Assembly (NCBI RefSeq): GCF_014694315.1
Contig: NZ_JAAOXD010000009.1
Location: forward strand, 159,622-223,621
DNA from: Arthrobacter ipis
GTDB taxonomy: Bacteria; Actinomycetota; Actinomycetes; Actinomycetales; Micrococcaceae
Reading direction: 5' to 3'
Length of the DNA stretch: 64,000 bases
How positions within the stretch are numbered: position 1 is the first letter of the stretch; every line of letters starts with the position of its first letter. Made by a program: the position numbers and the translations under genes. The notes below the pieces were generated by a model that was not told where the DNA came from, did not search any database, and worked only from the letters and a program-made list of their open reading frames with translations. Below are positions 25,243 through 34,256 of the stretch, in pieces.

Positions 25243-26449
25243 ACCGGCCACCGCCTACATCCTGAAGATGTACCCGCGGTTCTCCGAGACGTTCATCGTG
25301 TCGGAGATCTTGGCGCGCGAGGCCGCCGGGGACAGGATCGAGATCTTCTCCCTGCGCCCGCCCGACGATCCGCGGTTCCATCCCGAACTCGCCCGCGTCA
25401 AAGCTCCCGTGACGTATATCGGCCGCCCGAAAAGCGCCCTCGGCGTGTGGAATGTTTTCCGCGCGGCCGAGGCCGCCGGCCTGGCCCCCGCCGTCGCCCG
25501 GCTTTTCGCGGAGCTGGCCACCATCGAATCGAATGATGCCATCCAGGCCATCAACCTCGCCGTCGCCCTGAAGGACCGCAACGTCCGGCACCTGCACGTC
25601 CACTTCGCGTCCACCCCCACCGGCGTGGCCAGGCTGGCCTCGGCCATCACCGGCATCCCGTACTCCTTCACGGCCCACGCCGTGGACATCTTCCTGGACT
25701 CCGTCAGCAAGGACGATCTGCGGATCAAGTTCGCCCAGGCCCACCATTCCGTGACGATCAGCGAGTACAACCTGCGCTTCCTGCGCCGCCTCTTCCCGGA
25801 CGCCACCTCCCGCCTCCACCTGGTGCGGAACGGCCTGGAACTGGACCGGTTCCCCTACCGGGACCCCCGCCCCCCCGGATCCACCGTCCGGGTGGCCGCC
25901 GTCGGCCGGCTGGTGGAGAAGAAAGGGTTCCAGTACCTGCTGCCGGCTGCCGCGGAGCTGGTGGCCCAGGGATTCCCGTTGGACCTGCGGATCGCCGGCA
26001 CGGGGCTGCTGGCCGAACAGCTGCAGTGCACCGTGGAACAGCTTGGGCTGGTGCGGAGTGTGCGGCTGCTGGGCCCGCAGACCCAGGATCAGGTCCAGGA
26101 ATTGCTGGATTCGGCCGACGCCTTCATCGCGCCGTGCGTCGTGGGCTCGGACGGCAACGCCGACGGGATGCCCACTGTCCTGCTGGAGGCCATGGCCGCC
26201 GGCGTTCCCTGCATCTCCACGGCCGTGACGGGCATACCCGAGGCCGTGCGTAACGGGCACACCGGCATACTGACCCGGCCCGGCCAGCCCCATCTGCTGG
26301 CCCAGGCGATCCGCCGCATCAGCTCACCGGCCACGGACCGGGTTGCGATGGCCCGCAATGCCCGCGCCCTGATCGAGAAGGACTACGACGTGCGGCGGCA
26401 GGCGGAGGCGCTCCGGGTGCTGTCGATGGAGGCAAGGAGGGTAGCGTGA
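25229..26449 (+). CDS. GT4-family glycosyltransferase
   Basis: A 406-residue GT-B glycosyltransferase. The N-terminal domain contains LKMYPRFSETFIVSEI, common in exopolysaccharide GT4 enzymes of the colanic-acid WcaL type, and HVHFASTPTGVARL. The C-terminal donor-binding domain has GRLVEKKGF and a GxxEGMPxxLLEAMA-like motif (SDGNADGMPTVLLEAMAAG), with the family E-x7-E glutamates. ATG 25229 has GGAAGG nine bases upstream. It overlaps the genes on both sides. It probably adds a sugar at the cytoplasmic membrane face to a lipid- or sugar-linked acceptor. Confidence 0.88.
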   Translation: MLQSEPATAYILKMYPRFSETFIVSEILAREAAGDRIEIFSLRPPDDPRFHPELARVKAPVTYIGRPKSALGVWNVFRAAEAAGLAPAVARLFAELATIESNDAIQAINLAVALKDRNVRHLHVHFASTPTGVARLASAITGIPYSFTAHAVDIFLDSVSKDDLRIKFAQAHHSVTISEYNLRFLRRLFPDATSRLHLVRNGLELDRFPYRDPRPPGSTVRVAAVGRLVEKKGFQYLLPAAAELVAQGFPLDLRIAGTGLLAEQLQCTVEQLGLVRSVRLLGPQTQDQVQELLDSADAFIAPCVVGSDGNADGMPTVLLEAMAAGVPCISTAVTGIPEAVRNGHTGILTRPGQPHLLAQAIRRISSPATDRVAMARNARALIEKDYDVRRQAEALRVLSMEARRVA

Positions 26450-27621
26450 TGCGCGTCGCCTACGTGTGTGCGGACCCCGGCGTTCCGGTCTTCGGCACCA
26501 AGGGATCGTCGGTCCATGTGCAGGAGATCGCCCGCGCCTGGCGCCGGGCCGGGGCGGACGTCACGGTCTACTGCACCCGCGCCGGAACCGAGAGGCCGGC
26601 CGACCTGGCGGACCTGGCCGTCGTCGAACTCCGGCCCCGCCGCGCCGACGGGGAGGATCGGGAGCGTGCCATCGGGGAGGCTGCGGCGGCCCTGGCCGAG
26701 GCGGTGGTCCGCGACGGCTGCGACGTGGTCTACGAGCGCTACTCGCTCTTCAGCCCGGCCCTGGCCCTGGTTGCCGGAACCCTCCGGGTCCCGTCGGTGC
26801 TGGAGGTCAACGCGCCGCTGATCGAGGAGCAGCAGCGGTACCGGCAGCTGTTCGACGTCCGCCTGGCCGAGGCCGTCCTGCACAGCAACGCCCTGGCCGC
26901 TGACACCGTGGCCTCCGTCTCCGAGCCCGTCGTCCGCTGGGTGGAGGGCCGGGTGCCAGGAGCCAAAACACTGCTGGCACCGAACGGTGTGAACACGGAA
27001 CGGATTGGTCCCCGGCCGCGCGGCCGCCGCCACCCCCGCCGGCTCACCGTGGCATTCGTGGGCACGCTGAAGCCGTGGCACGGTGTCCCCGCCCTGCTCA
27101 CGGCGGTAACACTGGCCAACACGGACTCCGGGCCTTCAGGCTACGACGGACGGTGGACCGTGAAGATCATTGGCGACGGCCCCGGCAGGCAGGACCTGCA
27201 ACGGGCGGCAGCCGGACTGGGCGTGGAGGCCGAGTTCACCGGTGCGGTGACCCCGGATTCGGTGCCCGGGCTGCTGCACGGATGCGATGCCGCCGCCGCA
27301 CCCTACCCGCAGCCTCAGCCTGGCCGGGACGACTACTTTTCGCCTTTGAAGGTCTACGAGTACATGGCCGCGGGCATGCCAATCGTGGCGACGGCAGTGG
27401 GGCAGATACCGTCCATCGTGGAGGACGGACGCACCGGACTGCTCGTCCCGCCGGGTGATGCGTCTGCTTTCGCCGCCGCCCTTCAGCGCCTCGGCGCGGA
27501 CGCCGCGCTCCGCGAGCGTCTGGGCACCCAGGCGAGGGCCGCCGCCGTCGGACTCTACAGCTGGGACAGCGTACTGTCCCGCATCACCGCCGCGCTGCCC
27601 CTCAGCCAAGGGGTGGCATGA
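26446..27621 (+). CDS. Glycosyltransferase (GT4-like)
   Basis: A 391-residue GT-B protein. The N-terminal domain opens with RVAYVCADPGVPVFGTKGSS and contains VYERYSLFSP; the C-terminal domain has VGTLKPWHGV, IIGDGPGR and the donor-site glutamate region SPLKVYEYMAAGMP. It begins at GTG 26446 (or ATG 26449), with AGGAGGG just upstream, and overlaps the previous stop. GT4 enzymes with the HGV and SPLK variants are frequent in actinobacterial glycan loci. It is the third glycosyltransferase in this operon, so the product should contain at least three transferred sugars if each enzyme acts once. Confidence 0.88.
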   Translation: MMRVAYVCADPGVPVFGTKGSSVHVQEIARAWRRAGADVTVYCTRAGTERPADLADLAVVELRPRRADGEDRERAIGEAAAALAEAVVRDGCDVVYERYSLFSPALALVAGTLRVPSVLEVNAPLIEEQQRYRQLFDVRLAEAVLHSNALAADTVASVSEPVVRWVEGRVPGAKTLLAPNGVNTERIGPRPRGRRHPRRLTVAFVGTLKPWHGVPALLTAVTLANTDSGPSGYDGRWTVKIIGDGPGRQDLQRAAAGLGVEAEFTGAVTPDSVPGLLHGCDAAAAPYPQPQPGRDDYFSPLKVYEYMAAGMPIVATAVGQIPSIVEDGRTGLLVPPGDASAFAAALQRLGADAALRERLGTQARAAAVGLYSWDSVLSRITAALPLSQGVA

Positions 27622-29522
27622 TGGGCGCGAACCCCACCCGCTCAAGCCCCGCCCGCTCCTCGCGCCGGGCCAAGCCCGCCCGCCCGGCCAGGCCGGAGTC
27701 CGGGCTGCGGCGGACGCTGCGCTGCGTACGCCCGCACCTGCGGGGCCACCGGTGGCTGATGGCGGGCGGATTCTCCGCATTGGCGTTCGACGTCCTCTTC
27801 CGCCTCATCGAGCCATGGCCCGTCAAGCTCGTGGTGGACGCCGTTTCCCGCGCCCTGGGCGCGACGCTGCGCAAGCCCGGACCCTCGCTGGATGCCAGCG
27901 TCCAGACGCTGGTGCTGTGCGGCGCCATTGTGGTGGCGATCGCGGTGGGCCGGGCCGTGGCCAACTACTGGTCCGCGATCTGCTTCGCCCTGATCGGATC
28001 CCGGGTGGCGTCGGACCTGCGGGCCCGCGCCTTCCGCCACGTCCAAAGCCTGTCCATGCGCCACCACACCCGGGCGTCCACCGGCGACACGGTCCAGCGG
28101 CTGGTGGGCGACGTGTCCCGCCTGCAGGAGGTCGCCGTCACCGCCGGCCTGCCACTGCTGGGCAACACCATCACCCTGGTCCTAATGACGGGCATCCTGC
28201 TGTGGCTCGACCCGCTCCTGTCTCTGGTGGTATTCCTGGCCGGCGGAGCGTTCGCGCTGCTTTCCCGCGCCAGCTCCGGCCCCATCACCGCCGCTGCGGG
28301 CAGCTCCCGCAAAGGCGAAGGACACCTCGCCACCACCGCCGCCCAGACCCTCGGCGCCATCCGCGAGGTGCAGGCCTACGGGCTGGAAGACACCATCAGC
28401 TCCGGCTTCCGCAAGAGCAACCAGGCCACCCTCGGCACCGGCGTCGCGGCGCTGCGGCTGGCGGCCGGCCTGGAGCGGCGCACCGACGTGCTGATCGGCA
28501 TCGCGACGGCGGTTGTCCTCGCCGGCGGGGGCTGGCGCGTCCTGGAGCACGCGATCACCCCCGGCGACCTCGTGGTGTTCCTGATGTACCTCAAAACCGG
28601 CATGAAACCACTGAAGGACCTGGCCAAGCAGACCGGCCGCATCGCCCGCGCCACCGCTTCCGGCGAACGCGTGGCGGACCTGCTCGAGGCCCAGACCGAC
28701 CTGCCCGAAGCCCCCCACGCCCGCCGCCTGAACAGCGTCAACCCGGACATCGTGCTGGACAACGTCTCCGCCGGGCACGGCGAAGGACCCGTGCTGCACG
28801 GCATCAGCCTCACCATCCCAGCCGGCGAACACCTGGCCATCCTTGGCCCGTCAGGTGCCGGCAAATCCACCCTCGCCAGCCTCGTCCTGCGCATGATCGA
28901 CCCGAGCGCCGGTTCCGTCCGGGTGGGCGGCGAGGACCTCCGCGACCTCACCATCGCTTCCGTCCGCGCCCACGTGTCAATCCTGCTGCAGGACTCCGTG
29001 CTTTTCGGCGCCTCGGTGCGGGACAACATCCGGTTCGGCCGGCTGGACGCCACGGACCGGGACGTCGAGGAGGCCGCCGTCCTGGCCCAGGCCGACGGCT
29101 TCATCCGTGCCCTGCCGGATGGCTACGACACCGTGCTGGGTGAAGCGGCAAAGGACCTCTCCGGCGGCGAGCGGCAGCGGATCGCCATTGCCCGCGCCGT
29201 ACTCCGGCAGGCACCAATCGTCATCCTGGACGAGGCCACCGCAGGCCTGGACCCTGTGTCGCGGAACTCCGTCCTGCAGGCCCTCGCCGCCCTCACCCAG
29301 AGACGCACGTCCATCACCATCACCCACGATGCGCACTCCGCGCGCTCCTGCGACCGCGTCGTCTGGCTCGAACACGGCCGCATCGTCGAAGCCGGGCGGC
29401 CGGAAGACCTGCTCCGGGATTCCGGCTCCCGGTTCTTCCACTGGATGGCGGACCAGGCCCCGGGCGTCCAGAACCGGCCCGGCGAGGTTAGTCCGGGCGA
29501 AGTCAGGCAGGTGGTGCCGTGA
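27618..29522 (+). CDS. ABC exporter (fused membrane and ATPase domains)
   Basis: A 634-residue full half-transporter expected to work as a homodimer. After a basic N-terminus (about 30 residues rich in R, K and P) come six helices, then an ATPase domain from about residue 375. Walker A GPSGAGKST, signature LSGGERQR, Walker B IVILDEATAGLD and the switch His in ITITHDAHS are all intact. It overlaps the previous stop by ATGA. In this operon its natural job is to export the glycolipid or oligosaccharide made by the glycosyltransferases, much as MsbA- or PglK-type flippases do; that role is inferred from context. Confidence 0.88.
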   Translation: MMGANPTRSSPARSSRRAKPARPARPESGLRRTLRCVRPHLRGHRWLMAGGFSALAFDVLFRLIEPWPVKLVVDAVSRALGATLRKPGPSLDASVQTLVLCGAIVVAIAVGRAVANYWSAICFALIGSRVASDLRARAFRHVQSLSMRHHTRASTGDTVQRLVGDVSRLQEVAVTAGLPLLGNTITLVLMTGILLWLDPLLSLVVFLAGGAFALLSRASSGPITAAAGSSRKGEGHLATTAAQTLGAIREVQAYGLEDTISSGFRKSNQATLGTGVAALRLAAGLERRTDVLIGIATAVVLAGGGWRVLEHAITPGDLVVFLMYLKTGMKPLKDLAKQTGRIARATASGERVADLLEAQTDLPEAPHARRLNSVNPDIVLDNVSAGHGEGPVLHGISLTIPAGEHLAILGPSGAGKSTLASLVLRMIDPSAGSVRVGGEDLRDLTIASVRAHVSILLQDSVLFGASVRDNIRFGRLDATDRDVEEAAVLAQADGFIRALPDGYDTVLGEAAKDLSGGERQRIAIARAVLRQAPIVILDEATAGLDPVSRNSVLQALAALTQRRTSITITHDAHSARSCDRVVWLEHGRIVEAGRPEDLLRDSGSRFFHWMADQAPGVQNRPGEVSPGEVRQVVP

Positions 29523-30817
29523 ACGCCTCACCCTCCGGATTCAGCAACCCGGACCAGTCCCTGGCCCGCCGCGACGCCGCGCTGCCTGCCCTTTCCTGGC
29601 TGCTGGACAACACCCGCTTGTCCGAACTGCTCGGCGAGACCGTGCGCGTCACCCGCTGCCGCTACAAGCCCGGCACTTCCCTGCTGGTGGCTTTCCGCAG
29701 GATCCGCAACGGCAGCTTCGACTACGGCTGGGCCTATACCCTGGCCGCCCCCGTCGCCAAGCTGCTCCGGCGCGAAAGCACCTCACGGTCCCGCGGCGGG
29801 AACATGCGCGTCCTCCGGCCGGACCCCGGGCAACAGGACACGCTGGTGGCGGTAGGCGGTGTGGAGGACGACTGGGCCCTGTACAAGAATCTCCTGTGGC
29901 TGCGCGAGCACGGCGCCGAACGGCTGGGCATTTCCAGCAGACCGGGCGGGACTCTGCTCGCGGGCAGCAGCGTACTGCGGTACAAGCCGGAACGGCGGCT
30001 GGTGCTGTCCGCGCACCAGGCGAGCACCGCCGTCGTCATTAAGGCCGCCGCGAAACCCGCCACCGCAGGACAGCAGACCCACTTCCTGGATCGCCTCCGT
30101 CTTCATGGGGTCCCGCTCCTCCCCCAGTTGGGGGACGCGGAGTGCCTGGACCACGGCATCAGCGCCTGCGTCGCCTGGGGCGGCGGCGACCTCGCCGGGC
30201 TCGACGACGAGCCGGGCGCCATCGCTGCCGGAGAAGCCCTGGCCAGGCTGCACGGCGTTGCTGATCCCGTCATCCAGGACAGCGCGGGGAGCTGGCCGGC
30301 GGGAATCACCACGCAGCTGCAGGCCACCAGCAACATGGTTTCCTCCCTTCTGCCTTCACTGGAGGAAACGGCCAGGCGCATCGAAGCCGAACTCAGTGCA
30401 CTGCTGCTTAATGGCGGCCAGCCCGGCCCTGTGCTCGTGCACGGCGACTTCTCGCCCGATCAGGTACTGGTAGGGGGTTCGGAGGTGCGCCTCATCGACT
30501 TCGACCGCGCGCACGCGGGGACGGCCGAGGCCGACCTGGGATCGTTCGCTGCGGCGGAAGAGACGGTGCTGCCCGCTTCCGGCGGCGCACCTGCCCGTGA
30601 TGTATCTGCCGGCGGTGCATCTGCCGGCGGCCCCAAAACGGCCGGTCTCATGGACGGCTACCTCCAGGCCGGCGGGCGCTTCACACAATCCGGGGTGGAT
30701 GCCTGGGCGGCCTTCCGACTCTTCAACAGCAGCATTGACCCCTTCCGCGACCGGTCCCCGGAATGGGCAGCAGACATGTCCTGGCATCTCAGCAGGGCAA
30801 AGGAGCTGATCCCATGA
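29519..30817 (+). CDS. APH-fold phosphotransferase, first of a pair
   Basis: A 432-residue protein with an aminoglycoside-phosphotransferase/choline-kinase fold. The catalytic loop is VLVHGDFSPDQVLV near residue 310, and the metal-binding motif is VRLIDFDRA about 15 residues later. GTG 29519 overlaps the exporter stop as GTGA. Nothing else suggests antibiotic resistance; in a glycan operon this fold more likely phosphorylates a sugar, a lipid carrier or the glycan itself. The C-terminal part has a Gly/Ala-rich insert (ASGGAPARDVSAGGASAGG). Confidence 0.8.
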   Translation: MNASPSGFSNPDQSLARRDAALPALSWLLDNTRLSELLGETVRVTRCRYKPGTSLLVAFRRIRNGSFDYGWAYTLAAPVAKLLRRESTSRSRGGNMRVLRPDPGQQDTLVAVGGVEDDWALYKNLLWLREHGAERLGISSRPGGTLLAGSSVLRYKPERRLVLSAHQASTAVVIKAAAKPATAGQQTHFLDRLRLHGVPLLPQLGDAECLDHGISACVAWGGGDLAGLDDEPGAIAAGEALARLHGVADPVIQDSAGSWPAGITTQLQATSNMVSSLLPSLEETARRIEAELSALLLNGGQPGPVLVHGDFSPDQVLVGGSEVRLIDFDRAHAGTAEADLGSFAAAEETVLPASGGAPARDVSAGGASAGGPKTAGLMDGYLQAGGRFTQSGVDAWAAFRLFNSSIDPFRDRSPEWAADMSWHLSRAKELIP

Positions 30818-31941
30818 ACTGGCGTCCTCCCGTCCCCCGCCGGGTGACCGACGCCGCGGGGTTCGTCTGGTCGGTCCAGCGAGCATGGCCCGAAACCGCG
30901 GCGGGCCGGTACGTCCTGGAGGTCCGCAAGCCGGGCCGGCCGGGTGTCCTGGCGGGACGCTTCGAAGAGGGCCGGTTCGACCCCGTCACAGTGAATGACC
31001 GCCGCCTGCCAGCCCTCGCCGCTGAGTCAGCCAAAGGCGAAGTTGTGGTTCACCGTGCCCACAGGCGCGCCGTCCTGCGGACTCCAGCCAGCTACATCAA
31101 GGTGCTTCCGCCCGGGTGGGCGCCAACTGCGGCCGCCAGCCACACCATTGCCGCCGCTCCCCTGGCCGCCGCCGGCTTCAACACGCCCCGCCTCATTGCC
31201 GCCGGGCGGGACGTCCTGGTCTTCAGCGCCGTCCCCGGCCGCTCCTTTTACGAGCTCGGGCAGGACCAGACCGGAATCACGGACGTGTTCTATGCCGCCA
31301 AGTGGGCCGAGTGGCAGCGGGCGTGGACGGAAACCGTGGCCAGCGCGAGCAGTCCGGCATTCCGGACTGACCTGGAACGGCTTCCGCTGCACGACGCGGA
31401 GGAGGAAGCCGTCAGCCTGCGGCGCTGGGTCGACCACTGGCTGCGCCACAGCGAGGGCATTGCCGAGGCAGCCACGGCACGGGCTGCCCTCTTGATGCGG
31501 ACTGATGTGGTTACGGCCGGTCTCCTTGCTCTGCCCCGGGATCGCCTGGGTTGGGCGCACGGAGACCTGCACGAGAAGCAGATGCTTGGCACAGACCATC
31601 CGGGCGCCCCGGGACTGCTGGATTTCGACGAGTCCTGCATGGCTGAGGCTGCCCTGGATCTGGCCAACCTGGACATGCATCTGGAAGAGAGGTGGCGGCG
31701 GCACTTGCTCACCACCCGCCGGTACGCTATCGCCCACGCCAGCGTCATGTCCGCGGCCGAGCGCCTGGACGTCAGCCCGGGCCGTCTTGCCGCCTATCGT
31801 GCGTCAGCGCGCCTCCGCCTGGCCTGCCTGTATTCCTTCCGCCCGCCGGTTGCGGCCGCCATGGGAGCCGCAGCCGGCAACGTATCCGGCGTCCCCGGAT
31901 CCGGCGCAGCCGGAACATACAGAGCTTGGAACCTGACATGA
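30814..31941 (+). CDS. APH-fold phosphotransferase, second of a pair
   Basis: A 375-residue protein of the same fold as its upstream neighbour but only distantly similar. The catalytic loop is GWAHGDLHEKQMLG and the metal motif GLLDFDESC. ATG 30814 overlaps the previous stop (ATGA) and has AAAGGAG upstream. The tandem order suggests either two successive phosphorylations or an obligate pair. The protein ends in a Gly/Ala-rich tail. Confidence 0.8.
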   Translation: MNWRPPVPRRVTDAAGFVWSVQRAWPETAAGRYVLEVRKPGRPGVLAGRFEEGRFDPVTVNDRRLPALAAESAKGEVVVHRAHRRAVLRTPASYIKVLPPGWAPTAAASHTIAAAPLAAAGFNTPRLIAAGRDVLVFSAVPGRSFYELGQDQTGITDVFYAAKWAEWQRAWTETVASASSPAFRTDLERLPLHDAEEEAVSLRRWVDHWLRHSEGIAEAATARAALLMRTDVVTAGLLALPRDRLGWAHGDLHEKQMLGTDHPGAPGLLDFDESCMAEAALDLANLDMHLEERWRRHLLTTRRYAIAHASVMSAAERLDVSPGRLAAYRASARLRLACLYSFRPPVAAAMGAAAGNVSGVPGSGAAGTYRAWNLT

Positions 31942-33371
31942 GCAAGTTTCCAATGCGGGAACCGGACGGGCTTTCCCTTTCCGTCATCGGGACCGGATAT
32001 CTTGGCGCAGCGCACGCCGTCTGCATGGCGCTGCTGGGGCACCGGGTGGTGGGGATCGACGTCGACCCCGTCAAGGTCCGTGCGCTGTCCGGCGGGGAGC
32101 TGCCGTTCTACGAACCCGGGCTGAAAAAACTGCTCCGCCGGGGGCTGGAGAGCGGCAGACTGAGCTTCACCACCGACTTCTCGGCGGCGGCCGGCGCCGT
32201 AATCCATTTCCTGTGTGTCGGCACGCCGCAGGAGCCCGATTCGCCAGCCGCAGACCTTCACTATCTGGAGGCTGCCGTTTCCCGGCTCGCGCCGCATCTG
32301 GACCGGGAATGCCTCGTGGCCGGCAAGTCCACGGTTCCGATCGGCACCGCGGAGCGGCTCACGGCGTTCCTGCAGCAGAACGCCCCTGCCGGCGGCCGCG
32401 CGGCTCTGGCCTGGAATCCTGAGTTCCTGCGGGAAGGGCACGCCGTCGAGGACACGCTGCACCCGGACCGGCTGGTGTTCGGTGTGGCCTCCGAACGGGC
32501 TTTGGCGCTGCTCAAGGCCTGCTACGCGCCGATCATCGCGGACGGCACACCGGTGGTGGTGACCGACCTCGCCACAGCCGAACTGGTCAAGGCCGCCGCG
32601 AATTCGTTCCTGGCCACCAAAATTTCCTACATCAACGCCATGGCCGAAATCTGCGAAGCCACCGGCGCCGACGTCAACCAGCTCGCCACCGCGCTCTCCT
32701 ACGACAGCCGCATCGGCGGCAGGTTCCTCAAACCAGGCCTCGGCTTCGGCGGCGGCTGCCTGCCCAAGGACATCCGGGCCTTCACGCACCGGGCTAAAGA
32801 ACTCGGCGTCGGGCAGGCCGTGGGCTTCCTGCAGGAGGTGGACGCCATCAACCAGCGGCGGCGACAGCGCACCGTGGACCTCATCACTGAAATGGCCTGC
32901 GGCGACCTCACGGGCGTGCACGTCACCGTCCTCGGCGCCGCGTTTAAACCCGATTCCGACGATATCCGCGACGCCCCCGCCCTGGACGTGGCCCGCATGC
33001 TCCACCAGGCCGGGGCGAAGGTCACCGTGTTCGACCCGAAAGCCATGGACAATGCCCGGCGCAGCTACCCGGACCTCGCCTACGCCGAAACCCTCGAAGC
33101 CGCGGTGACCGGCGCGGAAATCGTGGCCCTCCTGACCGAATGGGACATCTTCCGCCGCGCCGATCCGGCCGCACTGGGCGCCCTCGTGCAGCTGCGGAAC
33201 ATCGTGGACGGCCGGCACGCGCTCGATGCCGAAGCGTACCGCGCCGCGGGCTGGGACTACCGAGCCCTCGGCGCGCCCAACCGGCTGCCAGCACGGGTTA
33301 ACGATGGGCCGCGGGTCACGGGTGGCCGGGGTTCAATTGCTGACGAGGCGCAGGTACCTCAAGGCGTGTAG
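31938..33371 (+). CDS. ugd: UDP-glucose 6-dehydrogenase
   Basis: A 477-residue NAD-dependent enzyme that oxidises UDP-glucose to UDP-glucuronate. The dinucleotide site is VIGTGYLGAAHA near residue 16. KSTVPIGTAE, AWNPEFLREGHA and the catalytic cysteine in GFGGGCLPKD (about residue 275) are all present. A C-terminal UDP-binding domain follows, then a tail of about 40 residues after GWDYRALG. ATG 31938 overlaps the kinase stop (ATGA). It supplies the uronic-acid donor, so the product of the operon probably contains glucuronic acid or a sugar derived from it. A GDP-mannose dehydrogenase is the alternative. Confidence 0.9.
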   Translation: MSKFPMREPDGLSLSVIGTGYLGAAHAVCMALLGHRVVGIDVDPVKVRALSGGELPFYEPGLKKLLRRGLESGRLSFTTDFSAAAGAVIHFLCVGTPQEPDSPAADLHYLEAAVSRLAPHLDRECLVAGKSTVPIGTAERLTAFLQQNAPAGGRAALAWNPEFLREGHAVEDTLHPDRLVFGVASERALALLKACYAPIIADGTPVVVTDLATAELVKAAANSFLATKISYINAMAEICEATGADVNQLATALSYDSRIGGRFLKPGLGFGGGCLPKDIRAFTHRAKELGVGQAVGFLQEVDAINQRRRQRTVDLITEMACGDLTGVHVTVLGAAFKPDSDDIRDAPALDVARMLHQAGAKVTVFDPKAMDNARRSYPDLAYAETLEAAVTGAEIVALLTEWDIFRRADPAALGALVQLRNIVDGRHALDAEAYRAAGWDYRALGAPNRLPARVNDGPRVTGGRGSIADEAQVPQGV

Positions 33372-33417
33372 CGGGGCGGTGCAGTCAGAGGGCCGGGTCC
33401 GTCAAAGCGCTGTGCCG

Positions 33418-33621
33418 TCAGAGGGCTTGGTCCGGCGTTTCGGCCGACTTGTTGCGGGTTTCCATCAGGTGCAGCTGCAGTTTCGCTTCCGCTTCCCGGC
33501 GCCGTTTGGCCTGCTCGCGGAGCTTTCGCGTTGCCTCAGAGCCCTCGGAGTGGATCAGTCCGGCCGTTCGATTACGGGGGGCGCCACCGCCGGAGGGTGC
33601 CGCCATAAGTTCTTCGCTCAT
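33418..33621 (-). CDS. Small charged hypothetical protein
   Basis: A 67-residue frame from ATG 33621 with GGGGC directly upstream. The middle is a strongly basic helical stretch (RKLREQAKRRREAEAKLQ) followed by a Met/Leu/Glu segment that could form a short coiled coil. It converges on the ugd gene. There is no recognised domain. Codon composition and helix pattern are reasonable, but the spacing of the ribosome-binding site is poor. Confidence 0.5.
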   Translation of the reverse strand: MSEELMAAPSGGGAPRNRTAGLIHSEGSEATRKLREQAKRRREAEAKLQLHLMETRNKSAETPDQAL

Positions 33622-33719
33622 GCCCCATGGTCACATGGCCGTGACCTTGCGGGAAGAGCCGTAACCGGATCGGAACCTGGCGGCATTCATAAGGGCCGGC
33701 GGCGTTTTGGGAAGGCGCC

Positions 33720-33810
33720 CCGGGCTCGTAAGGATCGCTCTCCGGGGCTCGTGCCGTCGGCCCCACCTTTATTTTACGAGCCCGGAGCCCCGTGAAACAG
33801 GGGTTTTTCT
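33720..33810. ncRNA. Candidate structured RNA or attenuator with terminator
   Basis: A 12-base perfect stem joins CCGGGCTCGTAA (33720-33731) to TTACGAGCCCGG (33774-33785). A competing stem joins CGGGGCTC (33744-33751) to GAGCCCCG (33785-33792). On the plus strand AGCCCC ... GGGG then TTTTT (33800-33808) gives a terminator-like end. Mutually exclusive stems plus a T-tract recall an attenuator or small RNA, but no known family was recognised. Confidence 0.35.
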
Positions 33811-33898
33811 GTTTCTGGTCACCGAAATGCCAGCCAATCACCTGGACGTGGCCGGGAGCGGGCAGATCCGCTGGCATGTAGCCGCGCGCACTTTCATT

Positions 33899-33920
33899 TC
33901 GGAAATTTCCGACATATTCT
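33899..33920 (+). promoter_or_regulatory. ArsR operator palindrome and leaderless promoter
   Basis: TCGGAAATTTCCGA (33899-33912) is a perfect 14-base palindrome. It is followed by TATTCT (33915-33920), a -10 box that ends 6 bases before GTG 33927 without any ribosome-binding site. The palindrome would block RNA polymerase, as expected for ArsR autorepression. Confidence 0.65.
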
Positions 33921-33926
33921 GCAAGC

Positions 33927-34256
33927 GTGCTTCCCGACATCTTCGGCGCCCTGGCCAACCCGGCACGGCGCCTCATCCTCGACGAGCTCCGCAACGGGCC
34001 ACGGACGGCGGGTGACCTCACGGGGCTGCTCGAGCAGAGCCGCTCTACCGCGTCGGAACACCTCGCCGTGCTCCGCGAGGCCGGACTCGTCCGGGAAGAG
34101 CGGCAAGGAAGGCATCGGGTGTATCACCTTCAGGCCGCCGGCCTGGCCGAGGTGGACGGCTGGCTGAAGCAATACGAGCACTACTGGAACCGGCGCCTCG
34201 ATGCGCTGGGCAACCTACTGGACAGCAACCTATCGAACGAGGAGAACCCATCATGA
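33927..34256 (+). CDS. ArsR-family winged-helix repressor
   Basis: A 109-residue regulator. LANPARRLILDELRNGPRTAG leads into the helix-turn-helix SRSTASEHLAVLREAGLVREE, with the wing ERQGRHRVYHL. It lacks the ELCVCDL metal motif of the classical ArsR sensors, so it is probably not metal-responsive. The AHSA1/SRPBCC gene is coupled by an ATGA overlap; such pairs are common and the partner may bind or metabolise the ligand. GTG 33927 is probably leaderless, with an operator in its promoter. Confidence 0.88.
   Translation: MLPDIFGALANPARRLILDELRNGPRTAGDLTGLLEQSRSTASEHLAVLREAGLVREERQGRHRVYHLQAAGLAEVDGWLKQYEHYWNRRLDALGNLLDSNLSNEENPS

Noticed and set aside
27455..29143. A 562-codon plus-strand frame across the exporter gene
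   Set aside because: Arg/Pro-rich shifted-frame translation of the ABC exporter, which has intact Walker and signature motifs in the true frame.
29519..31941. Aminoglycoside resistance genes
   Set aside because: The fold matches, but the proteins are coupled to glycan genes and lack close resemblance to known resistance kinases.
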